From NCBI GenBank assembly GCA_018881555.1, contig JACAXG010000063.1, positions 4,675,930 through 4,739,929 of the forward strand: 64,000 bases of DNA, in the 5' to 3' direction. The notes beneath the pieces were generated by a model, which saw only the letters and a program-made list of their open reading frames with translations, ran no database searches and was not told the DNA's origin. The position numbers and the translations under genes were made by a program. This DNA is from Amblyornis subalaris (lineage: Eukaryota; Chordata; Aves; Passeriformes; Ptilonorhynchidae). Below, piece by piece: positions 62,674 through 64,000 of the stretch (positions are counted from its first letter, which is position 1; every line of letters begins with the position of its first letter).

Positions 62674-64000
62674 CCACCTGCCATGTTTTTCAAAGAGGTG
62701 TTAGGAAACCTACTGGCTCTCTGTGTTTTAATGACCCTGATTTGTCTGTGGTGAAAGACAGGAACATTGACTAGTCTCCANTTTGTAGTGACCACTTTTT
62801 GTTTGCCTCTTCAGGCATTTTGTTTTCTTATGTTTATGGCAGTTACTGGAGTTACTTATTTTCCTGGTTTGAGTTCCCTAATTGGAATTGCAGCGTGTGG
62901 TTCAGGTTCTTCACATTAGCTGCTATTGTAGCTCAGGTAGCAAGCCCTGCCAGTCCTTTGACAACAGCTTTGCAAGTAGCTCTTTTGAGGAATCCATAAA
63001 CCTCTCAGGTGGAGAAACCATGCAGAATGCAAGTGGCTGCATTTGATTTTCTGTTTGTGTCAAACTCCTGTGTGGAAAATGCTGGATTATCCATGTGGTA
63101 CTGCTATGATACCAAAAAGTTAGTGCTTTACAGAATTTATTAAAATAGCATTAATTAGTCTTCTTTCTGTAAGCAGAACCTTGCTTCTAAGCATACTGGG
63201 TTATAAATATGGGAGATATACAGGAGAAATTCTTTACTGTTTGTTTAGGCCACTTAACATTTTCAGTGTCTGTAGGATGGCTGGGTTTGCTATATAGAGC
63301 ACAGTTTACACATTTGTGACTTAACATAAGGCAGGTTTAGAAAGTGGGGGTGGTGTGAGGGCCTTGGAGGTGGAAGAGCCATATCCCTCAAAAAGCTTCT
63401 TGCTATTGTTCTATGGAAAAAATGCTCTCAGGATTTTTAAGGTTTGGATAATAATTATAACTCCAAGTTTACTACCTCTGGGAGCAATCTGCTCCTGTGA
63501 CATAATAAGAAGAATATAGCTGTTTAAACCCTCTAAGGTTAAGATGAATGCCATATAGGAAAATGAGATCATTACCCAGCCTGAAGTTGTCTTCAATGCA
63601 ACATATTGCAGTATGCAGACAAGGTAGAAATTTGATGCTCATAGTTGGAGAGAATTTAATCATGGAATTTCATTACAAATTTAGCTGTTCAGGAAGTGTT
63701 CTTTTCAAGATGCTAAAAGGTTTAAATCTGAGAAGTCAGGCAGTAACTATTCTGAAAAATGTGGNTATACTGCAAATCAAATTGCAAATCATTGCAAATA
63801 AAAATCCAGTCCAAGGAAATTAGCCTGTATCTGTGCAAAATCATTATTGGCACTGAAAGGTCAAATGGAATACTGGAAGAATTGGATAGGAGGTAGTTTC
63901 AAGTCTTTGGATATATATAATAAATGGTGTCTGGTAGATTTTCTGCACTGCTACAGACTACAGCATGGGTGGCTAAATGAGATAGAGGCAGTACTTAATG

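Larger units (their letters stand above)
45068..64000 (+). other. GALNT18: GALNT18 intron 3, 5' portion
   Basis: The intron begins with donor GTAAGG. No following GALNT exon is seen: nothing resembles the expected acidic linker after DDNS or the DxH-containing exon. The intron is therefore at least 18.9 kb and continues past the window. It holds a pyrimidine-rich block (50140-50700), a 30-bp tandem duplication (54386-54446), a T18 run (55277-55294), a (GAAA)n microsatellite (57061-57104), T/G-rich DNA (58844-58872), a short perfect palindrome (58179-58201), a possible CR1 tail (59600-59655), a clear CR1 fragment (60903-61035) and an A-rich tract (62643-62673). The remainder is AT-rich DNA in which I recognise nothing. 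Confidence 0.85.

Noticed and set aside
1..64000. CRISPR arrays, operons, tRNA or rRNA genes, endogenous retroviruses or LTRs
   Set aside because: No regularly spaced repeats, cloverleaf-type sequences, LTR pairs or gag/pol-like frames were seen. The content is vertebrate intron.

Overview
The window is vertebrate nuclear DNA and almost certainly avian. It is AT-rich and nearly free of coding sequence. The recognisable interspersed repeats are CR1 LINE fragments, the dominant repeat of bird genomes, and no Alu, L1 or ERV structure was seen. Isolated single N bases are scattered through the assembly. The species cannot be fixed from the sequence alone.

The only gene I can support is GALNT18, on the plus strand. 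It encodes polypeptide N-acetylgalactosaminyltransferase 18, a Golgi mucin-type O-glycosylation family member. The window holds the 3' part of intron 1 (1-34786), a 193-nt internal exon (34787-34979), intron 2 (34980-44900, 9,921 bp), a 167-nt internal exon (44901-45067) and the 5' part of intron 3 (45068-64000). Both exons have good splice sites, and their phases fit together (introns 1, 2 and 3 are phase 1, 2 and 1). Together they encode the end of the lumenal stem and the start of the GT-A glycosyltransferase domain. The promoter, exon 1 with its transmembrane anchor, and the later catalytic and lectin exons lie outside.

The introns contain four clear CR1 3'-end fragments and one doubtful one, a (GAAA)n microsatellite, two short tandem duplications, and several homopolymer or low-complexity tracts. 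There is also an oligo(T) tract joined to a minus-strand polyadenylation signal, which looks like the 3' end of a processed retrocopy. Candidate regulatory patches include a CpG-dense block with an RFX X-box-like palindrome in intron 2, a CpG-dense block with clustered CAGATTA motifs in intron 1, and a CTCF-like site in intron 1.

I found no sign of a novel multi-gene system, CRISPR array, RNA gene or intact mobile element. The remaining short open reading frames look like chance frames in noncoding DNA or decayed CR1 sequence. The findings are therefore modest: a possible retrocopy, possible intronic regulatory elements, possible unannotated exons, and some symmetric or duplicated sequence.
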